Source of the DNA: Paraflavitalea sp. CAU 1676
GTDB taxonomy: Bacteria; Bacteroidota; Bacteroidia; Chitinophagales; Chitinophagaceae
DNA length: 64,000 nt
Assembly: GCF_029223285.1 (NCBI RefSeq)
Contig: NZ_JARHUJ010000009.1
Span: 1-64,000, forward strand
Reading direction: 5' to 3'
Under the pieces are notes generated by a model that was not told the DNA's origin, did no database searches, and saw only the letters and a program-made list of their open reading frames with translations. A program made the position numbers and the translations under genes. Positions 15,977 to 25,975 of this stretch are shown piece after piece; position 1 is the first letter of the stretch, and each line of letters opens with the position of its first letter.

Positions 15977-17079
15977 TGAATACTACGGAAAAGATTGAAA
16001 TAGCGTTGGCGCTCGAAGCACTGGGAGTTGATATCATCGAAGCTGGTTTTCCCATCTCATCACCTGGCGATTTCCAAAGTGTTAATGAGATTGGTAAGGT
16101 CATCAAGAATGCTGTCATCTGCGGATTGAGCCGTGCGGTGCAAAAAGACATCGAGGTCGCTGCCGAGGCTTTAAAAAGTGCCAAACGCAGGCGGATACAT
16201 ACTGGTATCGGCACCTCCGACTTTCATATTAAATCAAAGTTTAATTCTACCCGCGAGGAGATCCTCGAGCGTGCTGCGCAGGCCGTAAAATGGGCCCGCA
16301 ACTTCACCGACGACGTGGAGTTCTATGCAGAAGATGCAGGCCGCACCGAGAACTCCTACCTGGCAAGGGTGGTAGAAACGGTGATCGCAGCCGGTGCTAC
16401 AACAGTCAACATCCCGGATACTACCGGTTATTGCCTGCCGCACCAGTATGGCGAAAAGATCGCGTACCTGGTAAACAATGTTCCCAATATCGATAAGGCC
16501 GTGCTTTCCTGTCATTGCCACAACGACCTGGGTCTGGCTACTGCCAACTCCATCGCCGGTGTGATCGCAGGCGCCCGCCAGATCGAGTGTACCATCAATG
16601 GTCTCGGTGAAAGAGCTGGTAACACCTCGCTCGAAGAAGTGGTGATGGTGATCAAGCAGCACCAAAGCACCCTTGGTTTCTATACCGATATCCATGCAAA
16701 GCAACTCAACCCGCTTAGCCGCCTGGTATCAGATACCATGCGTATGCCGGTTCAGCCCAATAAAGCCATCGTGGGCGCCAACGCCTTCTCGCATTCGTCG
16801 GGCATTCACCAGGATGGATTCCTGAAAGATGCGCAGACCTACGAGATCATCAACCCCGAAGAAGTAGGGGCCGATGGCAGCAAGATCGTGTTGACGGCAC
16901 GTAGCGGACGCAGTGCCCTGGCGCACCGTTTCCAGAAACTGGGTTTCATGTATAACCGTAACGATATCGATGTTCTGTACGAACAATTCCTGAAAGTGGC
17001 CGATAAGAAGAAAGAAGTTGGAGATGAAGATCTGCAGGGCCTGGCTAACCAATACCAGGCAAAGGCCATTGTAGCATAG
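15904..17079 (+). CDS. leuA: 2-isopropylmalate synthase, short form
   Basis: 391 residues; first committed step of leucine synthesis (2-ketoisovalerate plus acetyl-CoA to 2-isopropylmalate). Visible signatures are [14 protein letters not shown] (HMGL-like start with metal-binding Asp), [14 protein letters not shown] (metal-binding His-x-His), [17 protein letters not shown], and [25 protein letters not shown] in the accessory domain. Most LeuA proteins have about 500 residues with a C-terminal leucine-binding regulatory domain; this one stops at the end of the accessory region, so allosteric feedback by that domain is not expected. Start chosen at MPGQKVFIF; the in-frame TTG 26 codons earlier lacks family similarity. 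First gene of leuACDB. Confidence 0.92.
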   Translation: MMPGQKVFIFDTTLRDGEQVPGCKLNTTEKIEIALALEALGVDIIEAGFPISSPGDFQSVNEIGKVIKNAVICGLSRAVQKDIEVAAEALKSAKRRRIHTGIGTSDFHIKSKFNSTREEILERAAQAVKWARNFTDDVEFYAEDAGRTENSYLARVVETVIAAGATTVNIPDTTGYCLPHQYGEKIAYLVNNVPNIDKAVLSCHCHNDLGLATANSIAGVIAGARQIECTINGLGERAGNTSLEEVVMVIKQHQSTLGFYTDIHAKQLNPLSRLVSDTMRMPVQPNKAIVGANAFSHSSGIHQDGFLKDAQTYEIINPEEVGADGSKIVLTARSGRSALAHRFQKLGFMYNRNDIDVLYEQFLKVADKKKEVGDEDLQGLANQYQAKAIVA

Positions 17080-17118
17080 TGAGCAGTATTTTCTCATAAT
17101 CATGTAGTTTTTGTTTAC

Positions 17119-17140
17119 GCGTGGCGCTTCTGCGCCACGC
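17119..17140 (+). other. intergenic hairpin between leuA and leuC
   Basis: A perfect 9-bp stem, GCGTGGCGC-ttct-GCGCCACGC, followed by TTTCATT. It may slow transcription or stabilise the mRNA end; the T-run is too weak for a confident terminator. Confidence 0.6.
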
Positions 17141-17171
17141 TTTCATTCAAGCTGGAAAAGCACAAAAAGAA

Positions 17172-18569
17172 ATGGGAAAGACATTATTCGATAAGATCTG
17201 GGAGAAGCACGTCGTCAGGCAGATTGATGGCGGGCCTGCGGTGTTGTATATCGATAAGCATTTTATCCATGAAGTGACCAGCCCGCAAGCCTTCAAGGGA
17301 CTCGAGCAGCGAGGAATGAAAGTGCTCCGTCCGCAACAGGTAGTAGCCACCGCCGATCACAATGTGCCCACCCTCCAGCAGCACCTCCCCATCAAAGATG
17401 AACTCTCCCGCAACCAGGTGCAGCAACTCATCGAAAATTGTAAGAAACACGACATCGAATTATATGGCCTTGGACACCCGTTCCAGGGCATTGTGCATGT
17501 TATAGGGCCCGAACTGGGCATTACCCAACCCGGCATGACCATCGTGTGCGGCGATAGCCACACTTCTACCCACGGCGCCTTCGGTTCCATTGCCTTCGGC
17601 ATCGGCACCAGCGAAGTGGAAATGGTAATGGCTACCCAATGCCTGATGCAAAGCAAGCCAAAGCTCATGCGCATCAACGTGGAAGGGTCATTGAATAAAG
17701 GTGTAGTATCGAAAGACATCATACTCTATATCATCGCGCAGATATCTGCCAGCGGTGCTACCGGTTACTTTGTCGAGTTTGCCGGTTCGGCCATCCGCGC
17801 CCTCAGCATGGAAGCCCGCATGACCATTTGCAATATGAGTATAGAAATGGGCGCCCGTGGCGGTATGATCGCTCCCGACGACATCACCTTTGATTATATC
17901 AAAGGGCGTCTCTTTGCACCAGGTGCTGCCAAGTGGGAAAGAAAGCTCGCAGCCTGGAAAGAATTGTACTCCGATGCCGACGCCACCTTCGATAAAGAGA
18001 TCAACCTGAATGCCGCCGACATTGAGCCGATGATCACCTACGGCACCAATCCCGGCATGGGCATGGGCGTTACTGCACGCATCCCCGCCGAAAACGAAGT
18101 AGAAGAAAAAGAAAAGCCTTCCTTCCTGAAATCGCTCAACTATATGGGGCTGCAACCCGGCACCGTGATCAAGGGAAAGAAAGTGGATTATGTATTTATA
18201 GGCAGCTGTACCAACAGCCGCATCGAAGACCTTCGCCTGGTAGCCTCTTTCGTGAAAGGCCGTAAGAAAGCCGATGGCGTACAGGTATGGATCGTGCCCG
18301 GTTCCAAACAGGTCGAAAAGCAGGCGATCGCCGAAGGCATCGATAAAGTATTCGAAGAAGCAGGATTCCAGCTTCGTCAACCCGGCTGCTCGGCCTGCCT
18401 GGCGATGAACGAAGACAAGATACCTGCCGGTAAGTATTGCATCTCTACCTCCAACCGGAATTTTGAAGGCAGACAAGGGCAGAACGCGAGGACCCTGCTG
18501 GCCAGCCCGCTCACGGCAGCTGTGGCAGCCATCACCGGCGAAATAGCAGATGTAAGGGATTATTTATAA
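17172..18569 (+). CDS. leuC: 3-isopropylmalate dehydratase large subunit
   Basis: 465 residues; aconitase-family subunit holding the [4Fe-4S] cluster, which with LeuD isomerises 2- to 3-isopropylmalate. Cluster and active-site motifs are [14 protein letters not shown] and [16 protein letters not shown], and the substrate region has [14 protein letters not shown] and [14 protein letters not shown] start at [10 protein letters not shown]. The 17-codon extension to an upstream GTG would run through the intergenic hairpin and has no family similarity. It lies 92 bp after leuA. Confidence 0.94.
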   Translation: MGKTLFDKIWEKHVVRQIDGGPAVLYIDKHFIHEVTSPQAFKGLEQRGMKVLRPQQVVATADHNVPTLQQHLPIKDELSRNQVQQLIENCKKHDIELYGLGHPFQGIVHVIGPELGITQPGMTIVCGDSHTSTHGAFGSIAFGIGTSEVEMVMATQCLMQSKPKLMRINVEGSLNKGVVSKDIILYIIAQISASGATGYFVEFAGSAIRALSMEARMTICNMSIEMGARGGMIAPDDITFDYIKGRLFAPGAAKWERKLAAWKELYSDADATFDKEINLNAADIEPMITYGTNPGMGMGVTARIPAENEVEEKEKPSFLKSLNYMGLQPGTVIKGKKVDYVFIGSCTNSRIEDLRLVASFVKGRKKADGVQVWIVPGSKQVEKQAIAEGIDKVFEEAGFQLRQPGCSACLAMNEDKIPAGKYCISTSNRNFEGRQGQNARTLLASPLTAAVAAITGEIADVRDYL

Positions 18570-18636
18570 AGCAGGCTGAGGGCTGTATCGCCGGGATAGT
18601 ATCCTGACGATGTAGCCCACAGCTCAAATGATAAAC

Positions 18637-19233
18637 ATGAGCAAGAGCATAAACATTATTAATTCAACGGTCGTTCCGGTCAATATCGAGAACATCGATA
18701 CCGATCAGATCATTCCTGCCCGCTTCCTCAAGGCTACCAGCCGTGATGGATTTGGCAAGAACCTCTTTCGCGACTGGCGCTTTAATAATGATGATGAACA
18801 GCAGCCCAAGGAAGATTTCGTGATGAACAACCCTGCTTACAAGGGTAAGATCATGGTTGCTGCCCGCAATTTCGGTTGTGGCTCCTCGCGCGAACATGCT
18901 GCCTGGGCCATTAAGGATGCAGGTTTTGATGTAGTGGTGAGCAGTTTCTTTGCCGACATCTTCCGCAACAACTCACTGAACAATTTTCTGTTGCCCGTAC
19001 AGGTAAGCGAAAGCTTCCTGGCGCAACTGTTCGAAGCAGTTGCCAGGGATCCGGAAACTGCCATCGAAGTGAACCTGGAGCAACAAACGATCACCATCGT
19101 TGCTACCGGCGCACAGGAATCTTTTGAGATCAACAGTTATAAAAAGACCTGCCTGCTGAATGGGTACGATGATATCGACTACCTGTTGAGCATGCGCAAT
19201 GAAATAGAGGCTTTTGAAACGGCCCGCCCTTAA
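18637..19233 (+). CDS. leuD: 3-isopropylmalate dehydratase small subunit
   Basis: 198 residues from [10 protein letters not shown]; an ATG three codons earlier is also possible. This is the swivelling domain partner of LeuC. Typical motifs are [16 protein letters not shown] near the N-terminus, and [20 protein letters not shown] with [17 protein letters not shown] in the middle, which form the substrate-specificity and dimer regions. Length is normal for the family. It lies in the leuACDB operon, 67 bp downstream of leuC. Confidence 0.93.
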   Translation: MSKSINIINSTVVPVNIENIDTDQIIPARFLKATSRDGFGKNLFRDWRFNNDDEQQPKEDFVMNNPAYKGKIMVAARNFGCGSSREHAAWAIKDAGFDVVVSSFFADIFRNNSLNNFLLPVQVSESFLAQLFEAVARDPETAIEVNLEQQTITIVATGAQESFEINSYKKTCLLNGYDDIDYLLSMRNEIEAFETARP

Positions 19234-19266
19234 ACAGTTATCCTAATCCCGAAAACAAAACACTAC

Positions 19267-20382
19267 ATGGAAAAAAATATTGTTGTAATTGAAGGTGATG
19301 GCATCGGACCGGAAGTTACCAGGCAGTCGGTCAAGGTGATGAATGCCATCGGAGAACAATTTGGTCATACCTTTCATTACAAGTACTGCCTCATGGGAGC
19401 CGATGCGATCGAAAAAACCGGCAATCCCTTACCGGATGAAACGATCGAAGCAGCCCTCAACAGCGACGCGATCCTGTTTGGCGCCATCGGTCATCCGAAA
19501 TACGACAACGATCCCTCGGCCAAAGTGCGGCCCGAGCAGGGATTACTGAAGATCCGCAAGTCGTTACAATTGTTTGCCAATATACGTCCCGTAACCACGT
19601 ATCCTGCCTTGCAGCACCTATCCCCCTTGAAAGCCAAGAATATTGAAGGGGTCGACTTTGTGATCTTCCGTGAACTTACCGGTGGTATCTACTTCGGTAA
19701 AAAAGAAGTGAACGAAGAAAAGACCCGAGCCTCTGACGATTGTGTGTATACCCGCGATGAGATCGAAAGGGTATCGCACCTTGCATTCAGGTCGGCTCAG
19801 CAACGCCGCAAAAAACTTACGTTGGTAGATAAGGCGAATGTATTGGAAACATCCAGGCTTTGGCGCAAAGTAGTTCAGGAATTAGCTGCCCAATATCCCG
19901 ACGTTGCTGTAGACTTCCTGTTTGTAGACAATGCTGCCATGCAGATCATCCTTAACCCCAAGCAATTCGATGTGATCCTCACGGAGAATATGTTTGGAGA
20001 TATCATCAGTGATGAGGCCAGTGTGATCAGCGGTTCGCTGGGTTTACTGCCTTCTGCATCGGTTGGTAACGGATCGGCGCTGTTCGAGCCCATCCATGGT
20101 TCTTATCCGCAGGCGGCTGGCAAGGATATTGCCAATCCATTGGGATCGATACTGTCTGCAGCCATGTTACTCGATTATCTAGGCATGACCAAAGAAGCGG
20201 CCCTGGTACGGGAAGCCGTTGAATGGACACTGCAGAACGGATTTGTTACCAAGGACATCGATCCTATTAATTTCTATTTCACTTCCACGATCGGTGAGTT
20301 GATCTGTGACTATGTAGCGAACAGAATACCGGATGGAGTGAACAAGGCCAATATCGAGTTGAGAAAGTCGACGATCATCTAG
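19267..20382 (+). CDS. leuB: 3-isopropylmalate dehydrogenase
   Basis: 371 residues; NAD-dependent oxidative decarboxylation of 3-isopropylmalate, the last Leu-specific step before transamination. Motifs of the isocitrate/isopropylmalate dehydrogenase family are present: GDGIGPEV at the N-terminus, the Arg-rich substrate loop FRELTGGIYFGKKE, the catalytic Lys in TLVDKANVLETSRLW, the metal-binding Asp in NMFGDIISDEASVISGSLGLLPSASVG, and the NAD loop EPIHGSYPQAAGKDIANP. Last gene of the leu operon; the Ile/Val leader begins 157 bp later. Confidence 0.95.
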   Translation: MEKNIVVIEGDGIGPEVTRQSVKVMNAIGEQFGHTFHYKYCLMGADAIEKTGNPLPDETIEAALNSDAILFGAIGHPKYDNDPSAKVRPEQGLLKIRKSLQLFANIRPVTTYPALQHLSPLKAKNIEGVDFVIFRELTGGIYFGKKEVNEEKTRASDDCVYTRDEIERVSHLAFRSAQQRRKKLTLVDKANVLETSRLWRKVVQELAAQYPDVAVDFLFVDNAAMQIILNPKQFDVILTENMFGDIISDEASVISGSLGLLPSASVGNGSALFEPIHGSYPQAAGKDIANPLGSILSAAMLLDYLGMTKEAALVREAVEWTLQNGFVTKDIDPINFYFTSTIGELICDYVANRIPDGVNKANIELRKSTII

Positions 20383-20513
20383 GAGAACTGCCTGGTGATC
20401 ATTCAATAAAGTGAAGTGTTGCAAAGCTGGTGCTGTATAATAATAATGAGTGCAGTAGCCAGGTACACAAAATAAAGTTGCTTGCTGTAGTTCTTTTTTT
20501 GAAACAGGGGGTG

Positions 20514-20521
20514 TATATTCG
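20514..20521 (+). promoter_or_regulatory. candidate -7 box of the ilv operon
   Basis: TATATTCG, one mismatch from TAnnTTTG, ends 18 nt before the ilv leader ATG. The only nearby TTTG is 12 nt upstream, too close for the usual -33 element. Confidence 0.45.
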
Positions 20522-20539
20522 CAGTGCATCATTCCTCAT

Positions 20540-20644
20540 ATGTTTAAAAGCAGAACAAGTAATGTCATCACTGTCGTAGCCGCAATAATTATTGTGGTGG
20601 TCGTGGTCATTATTATTCCTGCTGCAAACGGAGGTGGTGTTTAA
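20540..20644 (+). CDS. Ile/Val-rich leader peptide of the ilv operon
   Basis: 34 codons, ATG to TAA. Residues 16-26 are three Ile, five Val and three Ile in a row; nine Val and seven Ile occur in total and there is no Leu. The tail PAANGGGV resembles the end of enterobacterial ilv leader peptides in style. The GGA-GGT-GG bases at 20630-20637, inside the last codons, can pair with CCGCCTCC (20679-20686) with a single G-T pair, which would dissolve the terminator at 20677-20708. Stalling in the Ile/Val run would leave 20630-20637 free (antitermination); a ribosome reaching the stop codon would cover it (termination). The pairings are read from the sequence; the control is inferred. Confidence 0.9.
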   Translation: MFKSRTSNVITVVAAIIIVVVVVIIIPAANGGGV

Positions 20645-20676
20645 CGTATAATTTAATAAGTTAAAAATACTAAGCG

Positions 20677-20708
20677 ACCCGCCTCCCAAAGAGGCGGGTT
20701 TCTTTTTT
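20677..20708 (+). terminator. attenuator terminator in the ilv leader
   Basis: ACCCGCCTC (20677-20685), loop CCAAA, GAGGCGGGT (20691-20699), then TTTCTTTTTT. A perfect 9-bp GC-rich stem. It precedes ilvE by 37 nt and shares its left arm with the antiterminator pairing. Confidence 0.9.
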
Positions 20709-20745
20709 GTTTTAAACCCGCTGTCCTTACAAAAATTAATGAATT

Positions 20746-21687
20746 ATGGCATCCTATTACAATGAGAACACCATTGTCTATCTCAATGGGAAGTATGTAA
20801 AAGCATCAGAGGCAAAGGTTGACCTATACGGACAAACCTTGCATTACGGCTTAGGTGTATTTGAAGGCATCCGATCGTACAGAACGGTCGATGGCAACAC
20901 GAAGATCTTTAAAGCATGGGAGCATTATGACCGTCTTCGCAAATCGGCCGAAGCGCTCAATATGCCTTATTCCTGGCACGATGTGGACCTCATCAATGCT
21001 ACCTATGAGGTGTTGCAACGCAACAACCTCCAGGATGCATACATCAGGCCACTGGTGTACGGACCGGCAAACATGAGCTTCAACCTCAATGCCGAATCGC
21101 ATATCGTGATCGAAGTATGGGAGATGGGCAAGTTCCTGGGTGATAAGTTGCTGCGTGTAATGGTGTCGCCTTTTCAACGTCCCAACCCTGCGGGCTTTAA
21201 GATCGAAGCCAAAGCCTGCGGTCACTATGTGAACTCGATCCTGGCCAGTCAGGATGCCAAAGCAAAAGGATACGATGAAGCGCTGCTGACGGATATGAAC
21301 GGCTTCATAGCAGAAGGTCCCGGCGCCAATATGTTCTATGAAAAAGATGGCAAGCTGTATACTCCGGCACTCGGCAATATATTACCGGGTATCACCAGGG
21401 CAACGATCATCGAACTGTGTAAGGAATTGCACATTGCGGTAGAAGAAAAGCAGTCCACCATCGAAGACCTGAAACAAGCCGATTCCGCTTTCTTCTGTGG
21501 TACAGCTGCAGAAGTGATCGGATGGGAATCTATCGATGAGACGAAATTCCCGCTCGATTGGAACAAAAGCCTGGGTAAAGTTTTGCAACAGGCCTATAAG
21601 GACCGGGTAACTGAACAAGACCTGGCTCACGAACGACTCGATGGAGGCAAGGGATTGAAGAGCAGAGAGGCGATTGCAGGCAGATAA
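20746..21687 (+). CDS. ilvE: branched-chain amino-acid aminotransferase
   Basis: 313 residues; class IV PLP aminotransferase making Val, Leu and Ile from their keto acids. Family features are the N-terminal YLNGKYVKASEAKVDLYGQTLHYGLGVFEGIR, the PLP lysine region FKIEAKACGHYVNSILASQDAKAKGYDEALL, and the PLP-phosphate loop GNILPGITRATIIELC, followed by SAFFCGTAAEVIGWESID. First structural gene after the Ile/Val leader and attenuator, and 42 bp upstream of ilvD. Confidence 0.94.
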   Translation: MASYYNENTIVYLNGKYVKASEAKVDLYGQTLHYGLGVFEGIRSYRTVDGNTKIFKAWEHYDRLRKSAEALNMPYSWHDVDLINATYEVLQRNNLQDAYIRPLVYGPANMSFNLNAESHIVIEVWEMGKFLGDKLLRVMVSPFQRPNPAGFKIEAKACGHYVNSILASQDAKAKGYDEALLTDMNGFIAEGPGANMFYEKDGKLYTPALGNILPGITRATIIELCKELHIAVEEKQSTIEDLKQADSAFFCGTAAEVIGWESIDETKFPLDWNKSLGKVLQQAYKDRVTEQDLAHERLDGGKGLKSREAIAGR

Positions 21688-21729
21688 GAAGCACAAAACA
21701 ATTAAACTATAGTTCATTCAAGGATCAGT

Positions 21730-23412
21730 ATGAAAGAGTTAAACAAGTATTCGAAGACGATTACGCAGGATGTGACACAGCCTGCTGCACAGGCCATGCT
21801 ATACGGGATCGGGCTTACCGATGAAGACCTGAAAAAAGCACAGGTAGGTGTCGTGAGCATGGGATATGATGGTAACACCTGTAACATGCACCTCAACGAT
21901 CTGGCTAAGATCGTAAAGCAGGGTGTATGGGATAATGACCTCGTTGGACTGATCTTTAACACCATTGGCGTAAGCGACGGTATGAGCAATGGTACTGATG
22001 GTATGCGTTACTCGCTGGTAAGTCGCGATATCATCGCGGACTCTATCGAAGCCGTTTGTGGTGCACAATATTATGATGGCGTAATTGCCCTGCCCGGTTG
22101 CGATAAGAACATGCCCGGCTCGGTGATCGCTATGGGCCGCCTTAACCGTCCTGCGATCATGGTGTACGGTGGTACGATTGCCCCCGGTCACTACAAAGGA
22201 CAGGATCTGAACATCGTTTCTTCTTTTGAAGCACTCGGTCAGAAGATTGCCGGCAATCTTTCGGATGAAGACTTCAAAGGCATCGTAAAGCATTCCTGCC
22301 CCGGCGCTGGCGCCTGCGGTGGTATGTATACAGCCAACACTATGGCTTCTGCTATTGAAGCCTTGGGTATGAGCTTGCCGTACTCTTCTTCCAACCCCGC
22401 CCTCAGCGAAGAAAAACAAAAAGAATGTCTCGAAGCTGGCAGAGCGATCCGCCTGCTGCTCGAAAAAGATATCAAGCCGCGCGACATCATGACGAAGAAG
22501 GCATTTGAAAATGCCATCGTTACCATCATGATCCTCGGCGGAAGCACCAATGCGGTACTGCATCTCATCGCGATGGCGAAGAGTGTAGATGTACCGCTCA
22601 CGCAGGATGACTTCCAGGCCATCAGCAACAGGATACCTGTGCTGGCCGACTTCAAGCCCAGCGGTAAATACCTGATGCAGGACCTGCACCAGTATGGCGG
22701 CATCCCTGCTGTAATGAAATACCTGTTGAAGAAAGGATTGCTGCATGGCGATTGCCTTACCGTAACCGGTAAAACGCTGGCAGAAAACCTCGAAGCAGCG
22801 AAAGACCTCGACTTCGATCAGCAAAAGATCATCCTGCCCCTCGAAACACCGATCAAAGCTACCGGTCACCTGCAGATCCTGTATGGTAACCTCGCCGAAA
22901 AAGGCAGCGTAGCCAAGATCAGTGGTAAAGAAGGCGAACGTTTCGAAGGCCCCGCCCGTGTATTCGACGGAGAGTTCGAACTCATTGCAGGTATCAACTC
23001 CGGTAAGATCAAGGCCGGTGATGTAGTCGTGATCCGTAATGTAGGCCCCAAGGGAGCGCCCGGTATGCCCGAGATGCTGAAGCCAACCTCTGCCATCATC
23101 GGTGCTGGTTTGGGTAAAAGCATCGCGCTGATCACCGACGGTCGGTTCAGTGGCGGTACCCACGGTTTCGTCGTGGGGCATATTACTCCCGAAGCATACG
23201 AAGGCGGTTTGATCGCTCACGTGCAGGATGGTGACGTTATTGAACTGGATGCCACTAAAAACACCATTCAGTTGAAAGTGGCTGACAATATACTGGCAGA
23301 GCGCAAAGCCAAGTGGCAGCAACCAGCTCTGAAAGTAACCAAAGGGCTCCTGTACAAATACGCGAAGAGCGTAAAGGATGCTTCTGAAGGATGCGTAACC
23401 GATGAGAACTAA
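21730..23412 (+). CDS. ilvD: dihydroxy-acid dehydratase
   Basis: 560 residues; Fe-S enzyme dehydrating dihydroxy-isovalerate and dihydroxy-methylvalerate. Cluster and Mg ligands are seen in [40 protein letters not shown] and [20 protein letters not shown], and the C-terminal [20 protein letters not shown] and [14 protein letters not shown] carry the catalytic-serine region of the IlvD/Edd family. Normal length. It lies in the ilvEDBNC-ilvA gene order, 80 bp before ilvB. Confidence 0.95.
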   Translation: MKELNKYSKTITQDVTQPAAQAMLYGIGLTDEDLKKAQVGVVSMGYDGNTCNMHLNDLAKIVKQGVWDNDLVGLIFNTIGVSDGMSNGTDGMRYSLVSRDIIADSIEAVCGAQYYDGVIALPGCDKNMPGSVIAMGRLNRPAIMVYGGTIAPGHYKGQDLNIVSSFEALGQKIAGNLSDEDFKGIVKHSCPGAGACGGMYTANTMASAIEALGMSLPYSSSNPALSEEKQKECLEAGRAIRLLLEKDIKPRDIMTKKAFENAIVTIMILGGSTNAVLHLIAMAKSVDVPLTQDDFQAISNRIPVLADFKPSGKYLMQDLHQYGGIPAVMKYLLKKGLLHGDCLTVTGKTLAENLEAAKDLDFDQQKIILPLETPIKATGHLQILYGNLAEKGSVAKISGKEGERFEGPARVFDGEFELIAGINSGKIKAGDVVVIRNVGPKGAPGMPEMLKPTSAIIGAGLGKSIALITDGRFSGGTHGFVVGHITPEAYEGGLIAHVQDGDVIELDATKNTIQLKVADNILAERKAKWQQPALKVTKGLLYKYAKSVKDASEGCVTDEN

Positions 23413-23492
23413 ACTATAAACATCGTTTCGCCATAGCAATATAAAGCGGAACACACATTGACCATTATAACAAGAATCTTAAACGAACTTAT

Positions 23493-25235
23493 ATGAGCAG
23501 TACAATCGAAGTGGCGCCCAAAAAGATCCTGGCCCAGAGCAACGCAACCAACCTCAGTGGTTCTGAGGCGGTGCTGGAAGCTTTCCTGGCCGAGGGCGTG
23601 GAAACCATTTTTGGTTATCCCGGCGGCGCCATCATGCCGATCTATGATGCGTTGTATGATTACCAGACAAAACTGAAACACATACTGGTCCGTCATGAGC
23701 AGGGTGGTATTCATGCTGCGCAGGGATATGCCCGTACCTCGGGCCGCACGGGTGTGGTTTTCGCAACCAGCGGTCCTGGTGCTACCAACCTGGTGACCGG
23801 ACTGGCAGACGCCATGATTGATAGTACCCCACTCGTAGCCATCACTGGCCAGGTATTTGCTCATCTGCTGGGTACCGATGCCTTCCAGGAAACCGATGTG
23901 ATCAACATCACTACCCCGGTTACCAAATGGAACTACCAGGTAACGGATGCCACCGAGATACCGGCTGTGCTCGCGAAAGCTTTTTACATCGCCAGGAGCG
24001 GAAGGCCCGGCCCTGTATTGATCGATATTACCAAGAATGCCCAGCTGCAGAAGTTCGATTATTCCGGTTATGAGAAATGTAACCATATCCGCAGCTATCG
24101 CCCCAAGCCCAACGTGCGTAAAGAATACGTTGAGCAGGCTGCGAAGCTGATCAATGAAGCGGAAAAACCATTCGTGATCTTCGGTCAGGGCGTAATTCTC
24201 GGGAATGCAGAAAATGAGTTTAAGAAGTTCATTGAAAAAGCTGGTATCCCTACAGCCTGGACGATCATGGGCGAAAGTGCCCTTCAAACCGATCACCCCC
24301 TGGCGGTAGGTATGTTGGGTATGCATGGTAACTATGGACCGAACGTATTGACCAACGAATGTGATGTACTCATCGCTGTTGGTATGCGTTTCGATGACCG
24401 CGTTACCGGCAGGCTCGATAAATATGCTAAGCAGGCGAAGGTGATTCACCTCGATATCGACCCGGCTGAGATCGACAAGAACGTAAAGTCGGCCGTACCT
24501 GTTTGGGGCGATTGTAAGGACACCCTGCCTTTGCTCACCCAGCTGATCGAGCAGAAAGTATACCCGCAGTGGTTGCAGCGTTTCCGCGACTTCCAGCAAC
24601 AGGAAGAAGAGGCCTGTATACAACCAGAGCTCAACCCTTCGTCCGAGCAACTGACCATGGGTGAGGTGATCCGGGTGATCAATGAATACACCGGTGGCGA
24701 TCATGTTATCGTTACCGACGTAGGTCAGCACCAGATGGTAGCCTGCCGCTACGCGAAGTTCACCAAATCAAGAAGCAACATTACCTCCGGTGGTCTCGGT
24801 ACCATGGGCTTTGCATTGCCCGCTGCTATCGGCGCCAAATTCGGAGCTCCCGACCGTACTGTAATAGCCGTTATCGGCGATGGTGGTTTCCAGATGACCC
24901 TCCAGGAATTGGGTACCATCATGCAAAGTGAAGTAGATGTAAAGATCCTCATTCTCAACAACCAGTTCCTGGGCATGGTGCGTCAGTGGCAGCAGCTCTT
25001 CCACGACAAACGTTATTCGTTCGTTGACATTACCAGCCCCGATTTTGTACAGGTAGCCAAAGGATATGGCATTGCCGGCAACAGTGTTTCCGAAAGGAAA
25101 GACCTGCAGGCCGCTGTAAAGCAAATGCTCGATCACAAAGGAGCCTTCCTGCTCGAGGTGATGGTTGGAAAAGAAAACAACGTATTCCCGATGGTGCCCC
25201 AGGGTTCCAGCGTAGCAGAGATCAGGCTGAAATAA
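23493..25235 (+). CDS. ilvB: acetolactate synthase large subunit
   Basis: 580 residues; ThDP- and FAD-dependent condensation of pyruvate with pyruvate or 2-ketobutyrate. Three-domain ThDP fold: N-terminal FGYPGGAIMPIYDALY with the catalytic Glu in LVRHEQGGIHAAQGYARTSG, a middle FAD-associated domain, and the C-terminal ThDP motif GDGGFQMTLQELGTIMQSEVDVKILILNN. The region ATSGPGATNLVTGLADAMID is characteristic of acetohydroxyacid synthases. It is paired with the regulatory subunit gene 69 bp downstream. Confidence 0.95.
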   Translation: MSSTIEVAPKKILAQSNATNLSGSEAVLEAFLAEGVETIFGYPGGAIMPIYDALYDYQTKLKHILVRHEQGGIHAAQGYARTSGRTGVVFATSGPGATNLVTGLADAMIDSTPLVAITGQVFAHLLGTDAFQETDVINITTPVTKWNYQVTDATEIPAVLAKAFYIARSGRPGPVLIDITKNAQLQKFDYSGYEKCNHIRSYRPKPNVRKEYVEQAAKLINEAEKPFVIFGQGVILGNAENEFKKFIEKAGIPTAWTIMGESALQTDHPLAVGMLGMHGNYGPNVLTNECDVLIAVGMRFDDRVTGRLDKYAKQAKVIHLDIDPAEIDKNVKSAVPVWGDCKDTLPLLTQLIEQKVYPQWLQRFRDFQQQEEEACIQPELNPSSEQLTMGEVIRVINEYTGGDHVIVTDVGQHQMVACRYAKFTKSRSNITSGGLGTMGFALPAAIGAKFGAPDRTVIAVIGDGGFQMTLQELGTIMQSEVDVKILILNNQFLGMVRQWQQLFHDKRYSFVDITSPDFVQVAKGYGIAGNSVSERKDLQAAVKQMLDHKGAFLLEVMVGKENNVFPMVPQGSSVAEIRLK

Positions 25236-25304
25236 AATGGACAAACCGGATAACGGCCGTTATTTTAAGCCGTAGGTCCGCCACTCAATCAAAAACACAC
25301 AGTG

Positions 25305-25895
25305 ATGTCAAAACAGGAATTTACAGTAACGGTATATACGGAGAACCAGATCGGTTTGCTGAACCGCATCGCCATCATGTTCTCACGCCGCAAGATCAAT
25401 ATTGAAAGCCTGAATACTTCTCCCAGCGAAGTGGAAGGCATACACCGCTTCACCATCGTGATCCACGAAACGGAAGACGTTGTAAGGAAACTCGCCCGCC
25501 AGATCGAAAAGCAGGTGGAGGTGTTGAAAGCATATTACAATACCAACGAAGAGATCGTTTGGCAGGAACTGGCCATGTACAAAGTGCCTACTGATACCAT
25601 CGCCGAAAAGGTGAAGGTAGAAAGGTTGCTGCGTGAATATGGCGCCCGTGCGGTAGTGATCCGTAAAGATTACACCGTATTTGAAACAACTGGTCAGCGT
25701 GAAGAAACCGATAAGCTGATCGCGGTACTGGAGCCATATGGACTGATCGAGTTCGTTCGTAGCGGCCGGGTAGCGATCATCAAAGCGAGCAGTGGCTTTC
25801 ACGAAAAGCTGAAGGAGTTCGAGCAGGCCGAGCCCAGCGAAGAAGTGATCGAGAATGAATTCCTGGATAAGCAGGATGAAGTATTCACCATGTAG
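25305..25895 (+). CDS. ilvN: acetolactate synthase small (regulatory) subunit
   Basis: 196 residues from MSKQEFTVTVYTENQIGLLNRIAIMF. Two ACT-type regions: residues about 5-80 (with FSRRKINIESLNTSPSE and HRFTIVIHETEDVVRKLARQIEKQVEVLK), which bind valine in homologues, and a C-terminal half (about 95-165; VKVERLLREYGARAVVIRKDYTVFETTG). It is longer than E. coli IlvN and similar to IlvH-type subunits, with an acidic tail (EVIENEFLDKQDEVFTM). A GTG directly before the ATG is ignored. It confers valine feedback on IlvB. Confidence 0.92.
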   Translation: MSKQEFTVTVYTENQIGLLNRIAIMFSRRKINIESLNTSPSEVEGIHRFTIVIHETEDVVRKLARQIEKQVEVLKAYYNTNEEIVWQELAMYKVPTDTIAEKVKVERLLREYGARAVVIRKDYTVFETTGQREETDKLIAVLEPYGLIEFVRSGRVAIIKASSGFHEKLKEFEQAEPSEEVIENEFLDKQDEVFTM

Positions 25896-25975
25896 TCAAT
25901 CCTCAACAATCATATAGTAGAACCCGTTGGTCACCCAACAGCAAACAAAAAACTAAAAACCATAAACATTACAAG

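Noticed and set aside
17121-17171. GTG start extending leuC by 17 codons
   Set aside because: It translates the intergenic hairpin and adds residues absent from LeuC proteins.
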